A stretch of 64,000 nt of DNA. Source: Myxococcales bacterium (GTDB lineage: Bacteria > Myxococcota_A > Bradymonadia > UBA7976 > UBA1532). Below the pieces are notes generated by a model. That model worked only from the letters and a program-made list of their open reading frames with translations, searched no databases and was not told the origin of the DNA. Numbering within the stretch: position 1 is the stretch's first letter; the number at the start of each line of letters is the position of its first letter. A program made the position numbers and the translations under genes. Location of the stretch: the NCBI GenBank assembly GCA_020633555.1, contig JACKDL010000009.1, positions 124,001-188,000 of the forward strand, given 5' to 3'. Below are positions 51,372 through 60,363 of the stretch, one piece after another.

Positions 51372-54300
51372 ATGCGCCGGATCATCGCCCTGTTGGCCCT
51401 GTGGATGGTGGCCGCGAGCTGCGCCGGCGGCGATCTGTCGCTGGGCCTGTCGGGCTGCGACGGCGGCCCGGTGGCCTTCGAGCGTACCCCCACCAACACC
51501 GTGCCGGGCGCCGGCCACGCCACGCTGACCGCGGCGGGCGTGGATGTGCTGATCCAGCAGCGCGAGGCCCTGGCGGGGCTGCTGCTGGACGTGGACGCCG
51601 ACGGTTGGGTGCGGCTGGCGCTGCCCCCGCTGGACTTCGGCACCCGCGGCGGGCGGCTGGGCGTGGGCGTGCGCGACGTGGCGGTGGGCTTCGACCTGCG
51701 CGCGGCGCAGATCGACCTGCAGGTGCTGCCCGAGCCCACCCGGCTGCGGCTGACCGTGGGCGACGCCCGCGTGCGGCTGGACGACGGCGTGGTGTGGGTG
51801 ACGGTGGGCGGCGACGCGGCCTGCCGGCTGGGCAACGGGCTGAACGCCGGGGCCCCCGACGCGGCCCTGGTGGTGGTGGATCTGAGCGTCGATCTGATCC
51901 TGGCGGTGGACGGCGAGGGGCGCCTGCAGGTGGAGGTGGAGGTGCGGCCTTTCACCGTGCGCGCCCTGGACTTCGAGCTGGTGTACGACCCCGCCCTGCC
52001 CGAGTGCGCCGACGGCAGCGGGCCCGCCGAGTGCCGGCTGGCCTGCGGCGCCGGCGACCTGGCCATCGAGCTGGGCGAGGCGCTGCGCGACGCGCTGGAC
52101 AGCGAGCTGGACCGCCTGTTCCAGCCCGTGGTGCAGCTCCTGGTGGACGCGGTGACCGACGTCATCGGCCAGCAGCCGCTGGGGGTGGCGGGCGAGCTGC
52201 ACCCGCGCATCCTGGCGGAGCTGCTGCCCACGGCCGCCGACGCCCTGCCCCTGCAGTTCGAGGGGCGGCCCAGCCCCGCGGGCATCACCCTGCGCTCGGC
52301 GGGCGACGACGGCGATGGGCTGGGGCTGACCTTCGACGTGGGCCTGGACACGCCGGCCGACCACCCCTGCGTGCCGCAGGTGGGCGAGCCGCCACCGCTG
52401 CGACCAGGGCCGGCGCCGGTGCTGAGCGGGTACGACCACACGGGCGCCCCCTACGCGGTGGGGCTGGCGCTGAGCGACGCGGCGGTGAACCGGGCGGTGT
52501 GGGCGGCCTACCGGGCCGGGGCCCTGTGCGCGGCGCTGGACACCGATCAGGTGCAGGCCCTGAGCGGGCAGCGGGTGGACACGGGCACCCTGGCGCTGGT
52601 GCTGCCGGGGCTGGCCGAGCTGACGCTGGGGCCGCGCCCCGTGCGCATCGGGCTGGATCCGCGCTTCAAGCCCCAGGATCTGCCGCTGGCCACCTTCTTC
52701 CCGGTCGCGGACGACGGGGGCATCCCACAGGCGGGCATTCGCCTGGTGCTGCCCGACGTGGGGCTGAGCTTCTACGGGCTGGTGGAGGAGCGCTGGAGTC
52801 GGCTGTTCGCCGCCGACGCCACCCTGCGCCTGGACGTGGTGGTGCAGGCGGCCCCCGACGACCGGCTGGTGATCACGGTGGCCCGCCCCGAGATCGTGGA
52901 TCTGCGCCAGACCTACAACGAGCTGCTGAGCGGGGCGGACCTGCCGGCGCTGCTGGAGTTGGTGGGCGACCTGACCACCTCGGTGCTGCTGCGCGACGGG
53001 CTGAGCCTGGACTTCGGGCTGCGCGGGCTGGTGCCGCAGCTCACGGGGTTGCCGCTGGAGCTGGGCATCGCCGCCCTGCGGGTGGAGGGCGACGCCGACG
53101 ACTTCCTGAGCGTTCTCATGCGGTTGGAGGCGGGAGCCCCCAGCGGGCTGGCGCCGCAGGCGGACACCTTCGCGCGGCTGGTGGCGGCGCGCCCCGGGCA
53201 GGTGACGCTGGCGGTGGAGGCCGCGGGCGCGCCGGCGGCGCGCTACCAGTGGCGGGTGGACGGGCTGGCCTGGCGACCCCTGACGACCGCGCCCGAGGGG
53301 CGGCTGGTGATCGCCGACGGCCGGCTGCACGCCCTGGGCCCCCACCGGGTGGAGGTACGCGCGGTGGCCGAGGGGGACCCCGACAGCCTGGACCCCACGC
53401 CCGCCGTGGTGACTTTCGACATCCAGGCCGCCGAGCCTGCCCCAACCGCGCCCACGCCGGCGGCACCGGCCGAGGCCCAGGGTTGCCAGCAGGCGCCCGG
53501 CGGCGCGGGCCTGGCGGGGCTGTCCTTGCTGCTGCTGCTGGGCACGCGCCGGCGCCGGTTCTCGCTGCTGGCCCTGCTGCTGTTGGGCGGCTGCGGCGAC
53601 GATCCGCCCACCGCCGACGCGCTGGCCTGCGCGCAGACCGCCGACTGCCCGGGCGGGCTGTACTGCCTGGATGGCCTGTGCGCGCGCCCTGATCCCTGCG
53701 CCACCAGCGCCGACTGCTGCCCCGGGGCGGAGTGCCGCGGCGGGGCCTGCCTGCCGCCCACCCAGACCTGCGCCGAGGACGGCGACTGCGCGGTGGGCGC
53801 GGCCTGCGAGGGCGGGCGCTGCGTGCGGGTGACCTGTGAGGGCGGCTGCCCCGCCGGCACCACCTGCGTGGCCGACCGCTGCCACCGCGGCCCCCCGTGC
53901 CGCGCCGCCTGCGCCGCCGACGAGGCGTGCTACCCCGATCTGGACGTGTGCCGGCAGGCGCCGCCGGGCTGTGGGCCCTGCCCCCAAGGCCAGGTGCGCG
54001 TGGTGCAGGCGCCGGAGCGCTACCGCGGCGCCCTGTGCGACGTGAGCGACGCCGCCTGCGCCTGCGCGGTGGCCCCCGCCCTGGTGCCCGCCGACTACGG
54101 GCGCCACGCCAGCATGGCCCTGGTGGACGGCGCGCCCGTGTTCGCCGCCTGGGACGCCGACTACGGCGATCTGGTGTGGGTCACCGGGGTCGAGGCCGGG
54201 GTGCCGCAGGTGACCTACCTGGACGGCGTGCCCGAGGCGCCCGCCGCGGCCGATCCCGCCGGGCCGCGGGGCGGCGTGGTGGAGCCGGGCCCCGACCGCG

Positions 54301-55295
54301 GGCGCTACGCCAGCCTGGCCGTGGACGGCAAGGGCCGGGCCCACATCGCCTACTACGACAGCGACGCAGGCCACCTGCGCTACCTGCGCCAGACCGACGA
54401 CCGCGCGGGCTGGCTGCCCCCCGTGGTGGTGGACGACGACGGCGACGTGGGGCGCTACCCGGTGATCGCCGTGGACAGCCGACACCGGCCGCACGTGCTG
54501 TACCACGTGGTGCGCAGCCGGGGCGGGCGGGCCGGGGCGCGGCTGGCCTTCACCGAGCGCGAGGCCTTCGAGGACGGCGCCTGGACCACCCTGGACCTGG
54601 TGAGCCGGGCCGCCGAGGGCCCCGCGGTGCCTCCCGGAGTCACCCCCGCCGAGCCGGGGGTCATGCCGTGCATGCGGCTGGGCCTGGATGGGCGGGTGCA
54701 CGCCGCCTTCTACGACGGGGCGCGGGGCTGGCCGGTGCTGGTGCGCGGCCGCCCGGGCGAGGCCTTTGCGGTGGCCGAAGCGCGCGGCTCGCTGGTGGCC
54801 GAGGGCGGCGCAGACCCCGATCCGCTGGGGCGCTACGCCCGGCTGGACGAGCACGACCTGGGGCGGTTCTGCGACGTGGTGTACGACCCGCAGGCCGACG
54901 AGGCGGTGGCGGTGTTCCTGGACGCCACCACCGACGCGCTGCTGCTGTACCGCGGCCCCGTAGACGGCTTCGGCGCCTTCGAGATCGTGGATCCGGGCGG
55001 CGGCGGCCAGCGGCGGCTGGTGGGGGCCGATCCGGCGCTGGCGCTGGCACCCGACGGGCGGCCGGTGGTGGTCTACCAGGACGCCACGGCCAACGATCTG
55101 CTGCTCGCGGCCCGCGGGCCCTCCGGCTGGACGGCGGCGCCCGTGCGCATCGCCGGCCGAGAGGGCGCGGTGGGCTTCCACAACAGCCTGATCCTGGTGG
55201 GCGATCGCGCGGTGGTGGGCACGCTGGAGCTGCGTACCCTGCCCGACGGCCGCGGCGACCACCGGCTGCGGGTGGTGCGCACGGCGCTGCCCTGA
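51372..55295 (+). CDS. Two-part surface protein: MYXO-CTERM-tagged half fused in frame to a lipoprotein-like half
   Basis: 1307 residues from the ATG at 51372. Residues 1-20 are a lipoprotein signal (AASC). The first half (to about residue 730) is beta-rich with LBP/BPI-like long repeats and no known motif. It ends with a complete MYXO-CTERM-like tag (GCQQAPGGAGLAGLSLLLLLG then TRRRR) and immediately, without a stop, a second lipoprotein signal follows (FSLLALLLLGGC, GDDPP). Next come six to eight small Cys-rich repeats (CxxxxDCxxGxxC type) and a beta-propeller-like half with GRYASLAVDGKGRAHIAYYDSD repeats. There is no ATG between the halves. Could be a natural fusion of two adjacent genes or a missed stop. 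Confidence 0.75.
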   Translation: MRRIIALLALWMVAASCAGGDLSLGLSGCDGGPVAFERTPTNTVPGAGHATLTAAGVDVLIQQREALAGLLLDVDADGWVRLALPPLDFGTRGGRLGVGVRDVAVGFDLRAAQIDLQVLPEPTRLRLTVGDARVRLDDGVVWVTVGGDAACRLGNGLNAGAPDAALVVVDLSVDLILAVDGEGRLQVEVEVRPFTVRALDFELVYDPALPECADGSGPAECRLACGAGDLAIELGEALRDALDSELDRLFQPVVQLLVDAVTDVIGQQPLGVAGELHPRILAELLPTAADALPLQFEGRPSPAGITLRSAGDDGDGLGLTFDVGLDTPADHPCVPQVGEPPPLRPGPAPVLSGYDHTGAPYAVGLALSDAAVNRAVWAAYRAGALCAALDTDQVQALSGQRVDTGTLALVLPGLAELTLGPRPVRIGLDPRFKPQDLPLATFFPVADDGGIPQAGIRLVLPDVGLSFYGLVEERWSRLFAADATLRLDVVVQAAPDDRLVITVARPEIVDLRQTYNELLSGADLPALLELVGDLTTSVLLRDGLSLDFGLRGLVPQLTGLPLELGIAALRVEGDADDFLSVLMRLEAGAPSGLAPQADTFARLVAARPGQVTLAVEAAGAPAARYQWRVDGLAWRPLTTAPEGRLVIADGRLHALGPHRVEVRAVAEGDPDSLDPTPAVVTFDIQAAEPAPTAPTPAAPAEAQGCQQAPGGAGLAGLSLLLLLGTRRRRFSLLALLLLGGCGDDPPTADALACAQTADCPGGLYCLDGLCARPDPCATSADCCPGAECRGGACLPPTQTCAEDGDCAVGAACEGGRCVRVTCEGGCPAGTTCVADRCHRGPPCRAACAADEACYPDLDVCRQAPPGCGPCPQGQVRVVQAPERYRGALCDVSDAACACAVAPALVPADYGRHASMALVDGAPVFAAWDADYGDLVWVTGVEAGVPQVTYLDGVPEAPAAADPAGPRGGVVEPGPDRGRYASLAVDGKGRAHIAYYDSDAGHLRYLRQTDDRAGWLPPVVVDDDGDVGRYPVIAVDSRHRPHVLYHVVRSRGGRAGARLAFTEREAFEDGAWTTLDLVSRAAEGPAVPPGVTPAEPGVMPCMRLGLDGRVHAAFYDGARGWPVLVRGRPGEAFAVAEARGSLVAEGGADPDPLGRYARLDEHDLGRFCDVVYDPQADEAVAVFLDATTDALLLYRGPVDGFGAFEIVDPGGGGQRRLVGADPALALAPDGRPVVVYQDATANDLLLAARGPSGWTAAPVRIAGREGAVGFHNSLILVGDRAVVGTLELRTLPDGRGDHRLRVVRTALP

Positions 55296-55345
55296 GCCGG
55301 GCAGGCTGCTAGGCTGCGCCCGCCCAACCCACCGCGGAGACGCAC

Positions 55346-55732
55346 ATGACCCCGAACACCCACCTGGGCATCGACGCCCGCCTGGTCGGCACCCCCGTCG
55401 AGCTGCGCCCCGGCGCCGCCGTGGTCGAGCTGCAGACCACCCCCGAGATGACCGCCGACGCCCAGGGTCTGGTGCACGGGGGCTTCGTGTTCGGGCTGGC
55501 GGACTACGCGGCCATGCTGGCGGTGAACGATCCGAACGTGGTGCTGGGATCGGCCGACCTGCGCTTCGTGGCCCCCGTGCGGGGCGGCGACGTGGTGGTG
55601 GCCACCGCGCACACCACCGAGGTGAAGGGCCGCAAGCACGTGGTGGCGGTGACCTGCGCGGTGGGCGAGCGCCCGGTGCTGACGGGCACGCTCACGGCCT
55701 TCGTGCTCGACCAGCACGTGCTGACGGGCTGA
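55346..55732 (+). CDS. PaaI-type hotdog-fold thioesterase
   Basis: 128 residues. GGAG precedes the ATG at 55346 by 6 bases. The hotdog core is visible: LVHGGFVFGLADYAAML (the helix with the catalytic region) and SADLRFVAPVRGGD. Members hydrolyse acyl-CoA thioesters, often aromatic ones. It stands alone between two exported-protein genes and gives no context about its substrate. Confidence 0.82.
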   Translation: MTPNTHLGIDARLVGTPVELRPGAAVVELQTTPEMTADAQGLVHGGFVFGLADYAAMLAVNDPNVVLGSADLRFVAPVRGGDVVVATAHTTEVKGRKHVVAVTCAVGERPVLTGTLTAFVLDQHVLTG

Positions 55733-55803
55733 GCCCCGCCCCGCGCGTGGACCCGCGCGGGCCCGGCTTGTTACCCTCCGCCGCCCCCCTGCGGAGGAAC
55801 TGC

Positions 55804-58620
55804 ATGCGCCCCAGCCTGGCCCTGATCCTCGCCGCCGCCCTCACGGCGCCGGCGCTGGCCTCGCCCTACGACTGGCACACCTACCCCCACGGCGACCGGG
55901 TGCTGGCCGTCGAGCCTTCCGACGCCTGGCTGCTGCTGGACGCGCCCGCCCAGACCTTGCGCGACGTGGACGTGCCGGCGCTGGAGGCCACCCTGGCCAA
56001 GGCGCTGCCCGGCGCCGTGCTGGGGGCGGTGAAGGTGCTGGACGCCGGGCGCGTGGCCCTGGAGGTGCCCGGCACCCACGCCGCGGCCCTGCGCCGGCTT
56101 GGCGAGGCGCTGGTGGCCGCGGGGCAGGCCCACCGCTTCTGGCCGGGCTTCGCCCGGGGAGCCAGCCGGGGCTTCTTCGACGACCGGGTCACCGTGGCCC
56201 TGGCGGGCGCGCCCGACGCCGCCGCCCGCAAGGCCCTGAGCCACGCCGGCCTGCGGCTGGACCACGCCACGCCCCTGCCCCACGTGTGGGTGGCCACGGC
56301 CACCGACGGCGACGCCATCGGCGCGGCCTTCGCCGCCCAAGCCCTGCCCGGCGTGCGCTGGGCCGAGCCCGATCTGATCCGCGAGGTGGTGGCCCACCAG
56401 GTCATCCCCAACGACCCCCGCCAGCCCGACCAGTGGCACCTGGAGAGCCCGGTGGACCGCGGCGACATCGACGCCGAGGCCGCGTGGGCCGTGACCACCG
56501 GCGATCCCGACGTGGTGGTGGCCGTGTTCGAGGTGGGCGGCTTCGACCTCGATCACCCCGACCTGCGCACCAACATCGCCGGGGGCTTCGACTGGGCCGA
56601 CGGCGACGAAGATCCCAGCGCCGAGTGCCGCGAGGGCAACGTGTTCGAGGCCCGCGCCGATCCCACCTGCCCCGACGACAAGCCCTACCGCGAGGCCCAC
56701 GGCACCGCGGTGGCCGGCCTGGTGGCCGCCCGCGCCAACGGCGAGCACGGCGTGGGCGTGTGCCCCGACTGCACCCTGATGCTGGTGCGCATGAGCGCCC
56801 GCGACAGCCTGCGCAGCATCAACGCCGCCGGGGCCTTCCGCCGGGCGGCGGACGAGGGCGCCAAGGTGATCAACAACTCGTGGGGGCCCGCCTCGAACGC
56901 CACCTTCCCCCTGTCGGTGGCCGAGAAAGAGGCCTTCGACTACCTGAGCCTGGAGGCCAACGATGGCAAGGGCGTGGTGATGCTGTTCTCGGCGGGCAAC
57001 GTCTTCGAGCCGGCCACCAACAACCCCTACAACGCCTACGCCCACTCCATGACCATCTCGGCGAGCACGGCGAAGGACGACTTCGCCTGCTACTCCAGCT
57101 ACGGCGCCGTCATCGACGTGGCCGCCCCCAGCATGGGCTGCTACGGGGGCGAGCCCGGCGTGGCCACCACCGATCTGCGCGGGCCCGCGGGCTACACCGA
57201 CCAGGCCTTCACCGAGGAGTTCTCGGGCACCAGCGCGGCCGCCCCCGTGGCCGCCGGCGTGGCCGCCCTGGTGGTGGCCGCCAACCCCGATCTCACCGCC
57301 CAGCAGGTGCGGCTGGTGCTGCAGGCCAGCGCCGAACAGATCATCGCCAACAAGAACGACTGGCAGTCGCTCATCGGCCGCCGGCTGTCGGCTGACTTCG
57401 CCTACGACAGCCACGGGCACAGCCTGGGCTTCGGCTACGGCAAGGTGAACGCGGGCCAGGCGGTGGCCCTGGCGCAGAGCCTGCGCCACCTGGTGGGCGC
57501 GCCCTGCGGCGGCGCCTGCCCGCGCTGCGTGGCTGATCGTTGCGCCCCCGACTGCGCGGACGACACGGCCTGCCCCGGCGCCTCCCGCTGCCTGCCCGCC
57601 CCCGACGGGGCCATGGCCTGCCAGATCCCCACCCAGCAGCCCGACGACCTGGGCGCGCCCTGCACCGACGCCTGCGAGGTGTGCGTGGCCACCTACGACA
57701 CCGAGCCGCGGGTGGTGCAGATCTGCAGCCAGTTCTGCGAGGAAGACAGCGAGTGCCCCTACGGCTTCGACTGCCGCCTGGTGGATCCCCACCAGCCCAA
57801 GGCCTGCGTGCGCGGGCACCAGACCTGCGGCGGGCAGTGGGGTAGCGTGCGCTGCGACAGCAAGACCCGCGTGGCCAACGCCGCCGGCGACCGCTTCTGC
57901 TCGTGCCGCTGCGTGCAGGGCTCGCCGGGGGCCTGCCCCACGGGCTTCAAGTGCGCCGACGTCATCTGCCGGCCGGGTTTCGAGACCCAGAGCTGCCAGG
58001 ACGCCGGGCGCGACTTCCCCAACGAGGCGCCCCACTGCGTGCCCGACGAGACCTGGCGCGCCGCCTGCGAGGCCGACGCTGACTGCGCCGGCGGCGATCA
58101 CTGCCTGGGCGGCGCCTGCCAGCCCGACGCCCTGGCCGGCGCGTGCTCGGCCTGCGCCCGCTGCACCACAGACGCCGAGTGCGGCGCGGGCAACACCTGC
58201 GAGGTCATGCCCGACGGCGCCTGGCGCTGCACCCGCGCTTGCGACAGCGACGCCGACTGCGCGGGCGACGCGGTGTGCCGCGAGGTGGTGGGCCTGGGCA
58301 CCACCTGCGTGGACCCGGGCGCCGAGGCCATCCGCGCCTGTGACACCGACGACTGGCGCTGCTCGGTCGCCGGCCGCTGCCAGGCCGACGGCGACTGCGC
58401 CGATGGGCCCTGCGAGGGCGGCTTCTGCCCGGGCGCCGCGCCCACCCCCACCCCCGACATGGGATCCGGCGGCGACACCGACGGCGGCGTCAGCGTCATC
58501 CCGCCCAGCGGCGACGGCGGCGGCTCGGGCGGCGGCTGCCGGAGCACCGGCGGCGAGTCCCCGACCTCTTTCCTGTGGCTGCTGCTGCTGGCCGCCCTGC
58601 CCCGGAGGCGCCGCCGATGA
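55804..58620 (+). CDS. Secreted subtilisin-like (S8) protease with MYXO-CTERM tag
   Basis: 938 residues. ATG 55804 after GGAGG. A signal peptide (1-20) and an N-terminal pro-region (to about 200) precede the S8 domain (about 220-570). His299 (AHGTAVAG), Asn399 (SAGN) and Ser477 (SGTSAAAP) are present, but the position of the catalytic Asp (normally DTG) is Glu243 (FEVGG). About 570-880 is a series of Cys-rich modules (CxxDxDCxxGxxC), then a Gly/Asp linker and the tag GGGCRSTGGE..FLWLLLLAALPRRRRR. ATGA overlap with the next gene, a CARF nuclease. Confidence 0.85.
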   Translation: MRPSLALILAAALTAPALASPYDWHTYPHGDRVLAVEPSDAWLLLDAPAQTLRDVDVPALEATLAKALPGAVLGAVKVLDAGRVALEVPGTHAAALRRLGEALVAAGQAHRFWPGFARGASRGFFDDRVTVALAGAPDAAARKALSHAGLRLDHATPLPHVWVATATDGDAIGAAFAAQALPGVRWAEPDLIREVVAHQVIPNDPRQPDQWHLESPVDRGDIDAEAAWAVTTGDPDVVVAVFEVGGFDLDHPDLRTNIAGGFDWADGDEDPSAECREGNVFEARADPTCPDDKPYREAHGTAVAGLVAARANGEHGVGVCPDCTLMLVRMSARDSLRSINAAGAFRRAADEGAKVINNSWGPASNATFPLSVAEKEAFDYLSLEANDGKGVVMLFSAGNVFEPATNNPYNAYAHSMTISASTAKDDFACYSSYGAVIDVAAPSMGCYGGEPGVATTDLRGPAGYTDQAFTEEFSGTSAAAPVAAGVAALVVAANPDLTAQQVRLVLQASAEQIIANKNDWQSLIGRRLSADFAYDSHGHSLGFGYGKVNAGQAVALAQSLRHLVGAPCGGACPRCVADRCAPDCADDTACPGASRCLPAPDGAMACQIPTQQPDDLGAPCTDACEVCVATYDTEPRVVQICSQFCEEDSECPYGFDCRLVDPHQPKACVRGHQTCGGQWGSVRCDSKTRVANAAGDRFCSCRCVQGSPGACPTGFKCADVICRPGFETQSCQDAGRDFPNEAPHCVPDETWRAACEADADCAGGDHCLGGACQPDALAGACSACARCTTDAECGAGNTCEVMPDGAWRCTRACDSDADCAGDAVCREVVGLGTTCVDPGAEAIRACDTDDWRCSVAGRCQADGDCADGPCEGGFCPGAAPTPTPDMGSGGDTDGGVSVIPPSGDGGGSGGGCRSTGGESPTSFLWLLLLAALPRRRRR

Positions 58621-59765
58621 CCCCCTCACTCACCGGCGCGATCCACGTCTGCCTGCTGGGCGACGATCCCGTGCGGATCATGACCCCCGCCCTGGATCCC
58701 GCCCTGGCCCCCCGCGAGGTGGTGCTGGTGGTGTCGCCTCAGATGCAGGAGCGCGCCGGCTGGCTGGAGGCGGTGCTGCGGCCCCGGGGCATCCAGGTCA
58801 CCCGCTGGCCCATCGCCGACGCCTGGGACATCACCGGCGTGCGCGACACCCTGCTGCACCATGTGATCGAGCGGGGCGGTGAGCCCCTGATCCTGAACGC
58901 CAGCGGCGGCACCAAGCCCATGGCCCTGGGCGCCTTCGATGTGTTCCGCGGGCTGGGCCGGCCGGTGTTCTACGTGCACCCCGTAGCCGACCAGCTCATC
59001 TGGCTGCACCCCGACGACCGCGGCACCCACCCGCTGGCCGATGTGGTGAACCTGCGCACCTTCTTCGAGGCCCACGGCGCCGCGGTGGAGGCCGTGGCCG
59101 GCACCCAGGGCGTGCCCACCGCGTACCGCGAGCTCACCGACACCCTGATCCGCCACGTGGCCCGCTTCGAGCGGCCCCTGGGCACCCTGAACTACCTGGC
59201 GGGCAGCGCCCGGGGCGAGGATCTGTTCAGCCGGCCCACCGGCCACACCCCGCCGGGCTTTGGCGACCTGGTGCATCTGTTCGCCGAGGCCGGCGTGCTG
59301 CGGCCCGTGGGCGACCGCCTGCAGTTCAAGAACGAGGACGCCCGCTTCTTCGCCCAGGGCGGCTGGCTGGAGCAGCACGTCTTCAGCGTGCTGTGGGGCC
59401 TGAAGGCCGAGCGCCCCATCCAGGACCTGGCCCGCGGCGTGGAGATCGTGCGCCACGTGGGCGGGGCGCCGGTGCACAACGAGCTGGACGTGGCCTGCCT
59501 GGCCGACAACGCCCTGTACCTGGTGGAGGCCAAGACCAAGCACTTCGAGAAGGGCGAAGGCGCCGAGGTGGTCTACAAGATCGAGACCCTGCGCGAGCTG
59601 TTGGGCGCCGTGCACGCCCGGGCGATGATCGTCAGCTACAAGCCCCTGGGCGAGGCCCACCGCCGCCGGGCGCGGGACCTGGGCATCGCCACCTGCATCG
59701 GCGAGGAGATCGGCTGGCTGCGCGAGCAGCTGCGCCACCTCATCCCCGCCCAGCGCGGCCGCTAG
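58617..59765 (+). CDS. Card1/Can2-like CARF nuclease (DUF1887)
   Basis: 382 residues. The ATG at 58617 overlaps the protease stop (ATGA) and has GGAGG 8 bases upstream. Residues about 8-130 are a CARF domain with the signature NASGGTK (94-100), which in Card1/Can2 binds cyclic tetra-adenylate. About 250-345 is a PD-(D/E)xK nuclease: GGWLE (Glu252), NELDV (Glu289, Asp291), VEAKT (Glu304, Lys306), i.e. the complete site. Known members are ancillary effectors of type III CRISPR that cut nucleic acid when activated. Here there are no Cas10 genes or array within the window. It is followed by DUF99 and AbiEii-like genes. Confidence 0.83.
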   Translation: MTPSLTGAIHVCLLGDDPVRIMTPALDPALAPREVVLVVSPQMQERAGWLEAVLRPRGIQVTRWPIADAWDITGVRDTLLHHVIERGGEPLILNASGGTKPMALGAFDVFRGLGRPVFYVHPVADQLIWLHPDDRGTHPLADVVNLRTFFEAHGAAVEAVAGTQGVPTAYRELTDTLIRHVARFERPLGTLNYLAGSARGEDLFSRPTGHTPPGFGDLVHLFAEAGVLRPVGDRLQFKNEDARFFAQGGWLEQHVFSVLWGLKAERPIQDLARGVEIVRHVGGAPVHNELDVACLADNALYLVEAKTKHFEKGEGAEVVYKIETLRELLGAVHARAMIVSYKPLGEAHRRRARDLGIATCIGEEIGWLREQLRHLIPAQRGR

Positions 59766-59775
59766 GCGCGGGCGC

Positions 59776-60363
59776 GTGCGCGGCCTGGGTGAGCTGGTGC
59801 GGACGGGCCGCACCCCGCGAATCCTGGGGGTGGACGACGCCCCCTTCGAGCACACCGCCGGCGCCACCGTGCCCGTGGCGGGCGTCGTCTGCGCCGGCAC
59901 CCGCTTCGAGGGGCTGCTGTGGGGCCGGGCCACAGTGGACGGCGCCGACGCCACCGAAGCGCTGCTGGACCTGGTGCGCGGCAGCAAGTTCCTGCCCCAG
60001 CTCCACGCCGTGCTGCTGGATGGCCTGGCGGTGGGCGGCTTCAACCTGTTCGACCTGCCCGGCCTGGCGGCAGGCCTCGAGCGGCCGGTGATCGCCGTCA
60101 TGCGCCGCCCGCCGGACTTCGCCGCCATCGATCGCGCCCTGGGGGCCTTCCCCGACGCCGCGCGGCGGCGGGCCCTGGTGGCCGCGGCGGGCCCGGTGCA
60201 CACCCACGGGCCCTTCGCCTTCCAGGCGGCGGGCGCCGAGCCCGCCGAGGTGGGCCCGGCCTTGGAAGTGCTGACCGACCGCGGCCACGTGCCCGAGGCC
60301 CTGCGGCTGGCCCACCTGATCGGCAGCGCCGTGATCACCGGCGAGAGCGGGAGGCGCGCATGA
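59776..60363 (+). CDS. DUF99 (endonuclease V-related) family protein
   Basis: 195 residues from a GTG at 59776, 10 bases after the CARF gene. RILGVDDAPF, VPVAGVVCAG, GADATEALLDLV, VLLDGLAVGGFNLFDL and VIAVMRRPPDF match the DUF99/UPF0215 family, whose fold is related to endonuclease V (an RNase H-like nuclease acting on deaminated bases). The two Asp of GVDD and LLDG are the probable metal ligands. It overlaps the next gene by ATGA. DUF99 is best known from archaea; finding it behind a CARF nuclease is notable. Confidence 0.8.
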   Translation: MRGLGELVRTGRTPRILGVDDAPFEHTAGATVPVAGVVCAGTRFEGLLWGRATVDGADATEALLDLVRGSKFLPQLHAVLLDGLAVGGFNLFDLPGLAAGLERPVIAVMRRPPDFAAIDRALGAFPDAARRRALVAAAGPVHTHGPFAFQAAGAEPAEVGPALEVLTDRGHVPEALRLAHLIGSAVITGESGRRA

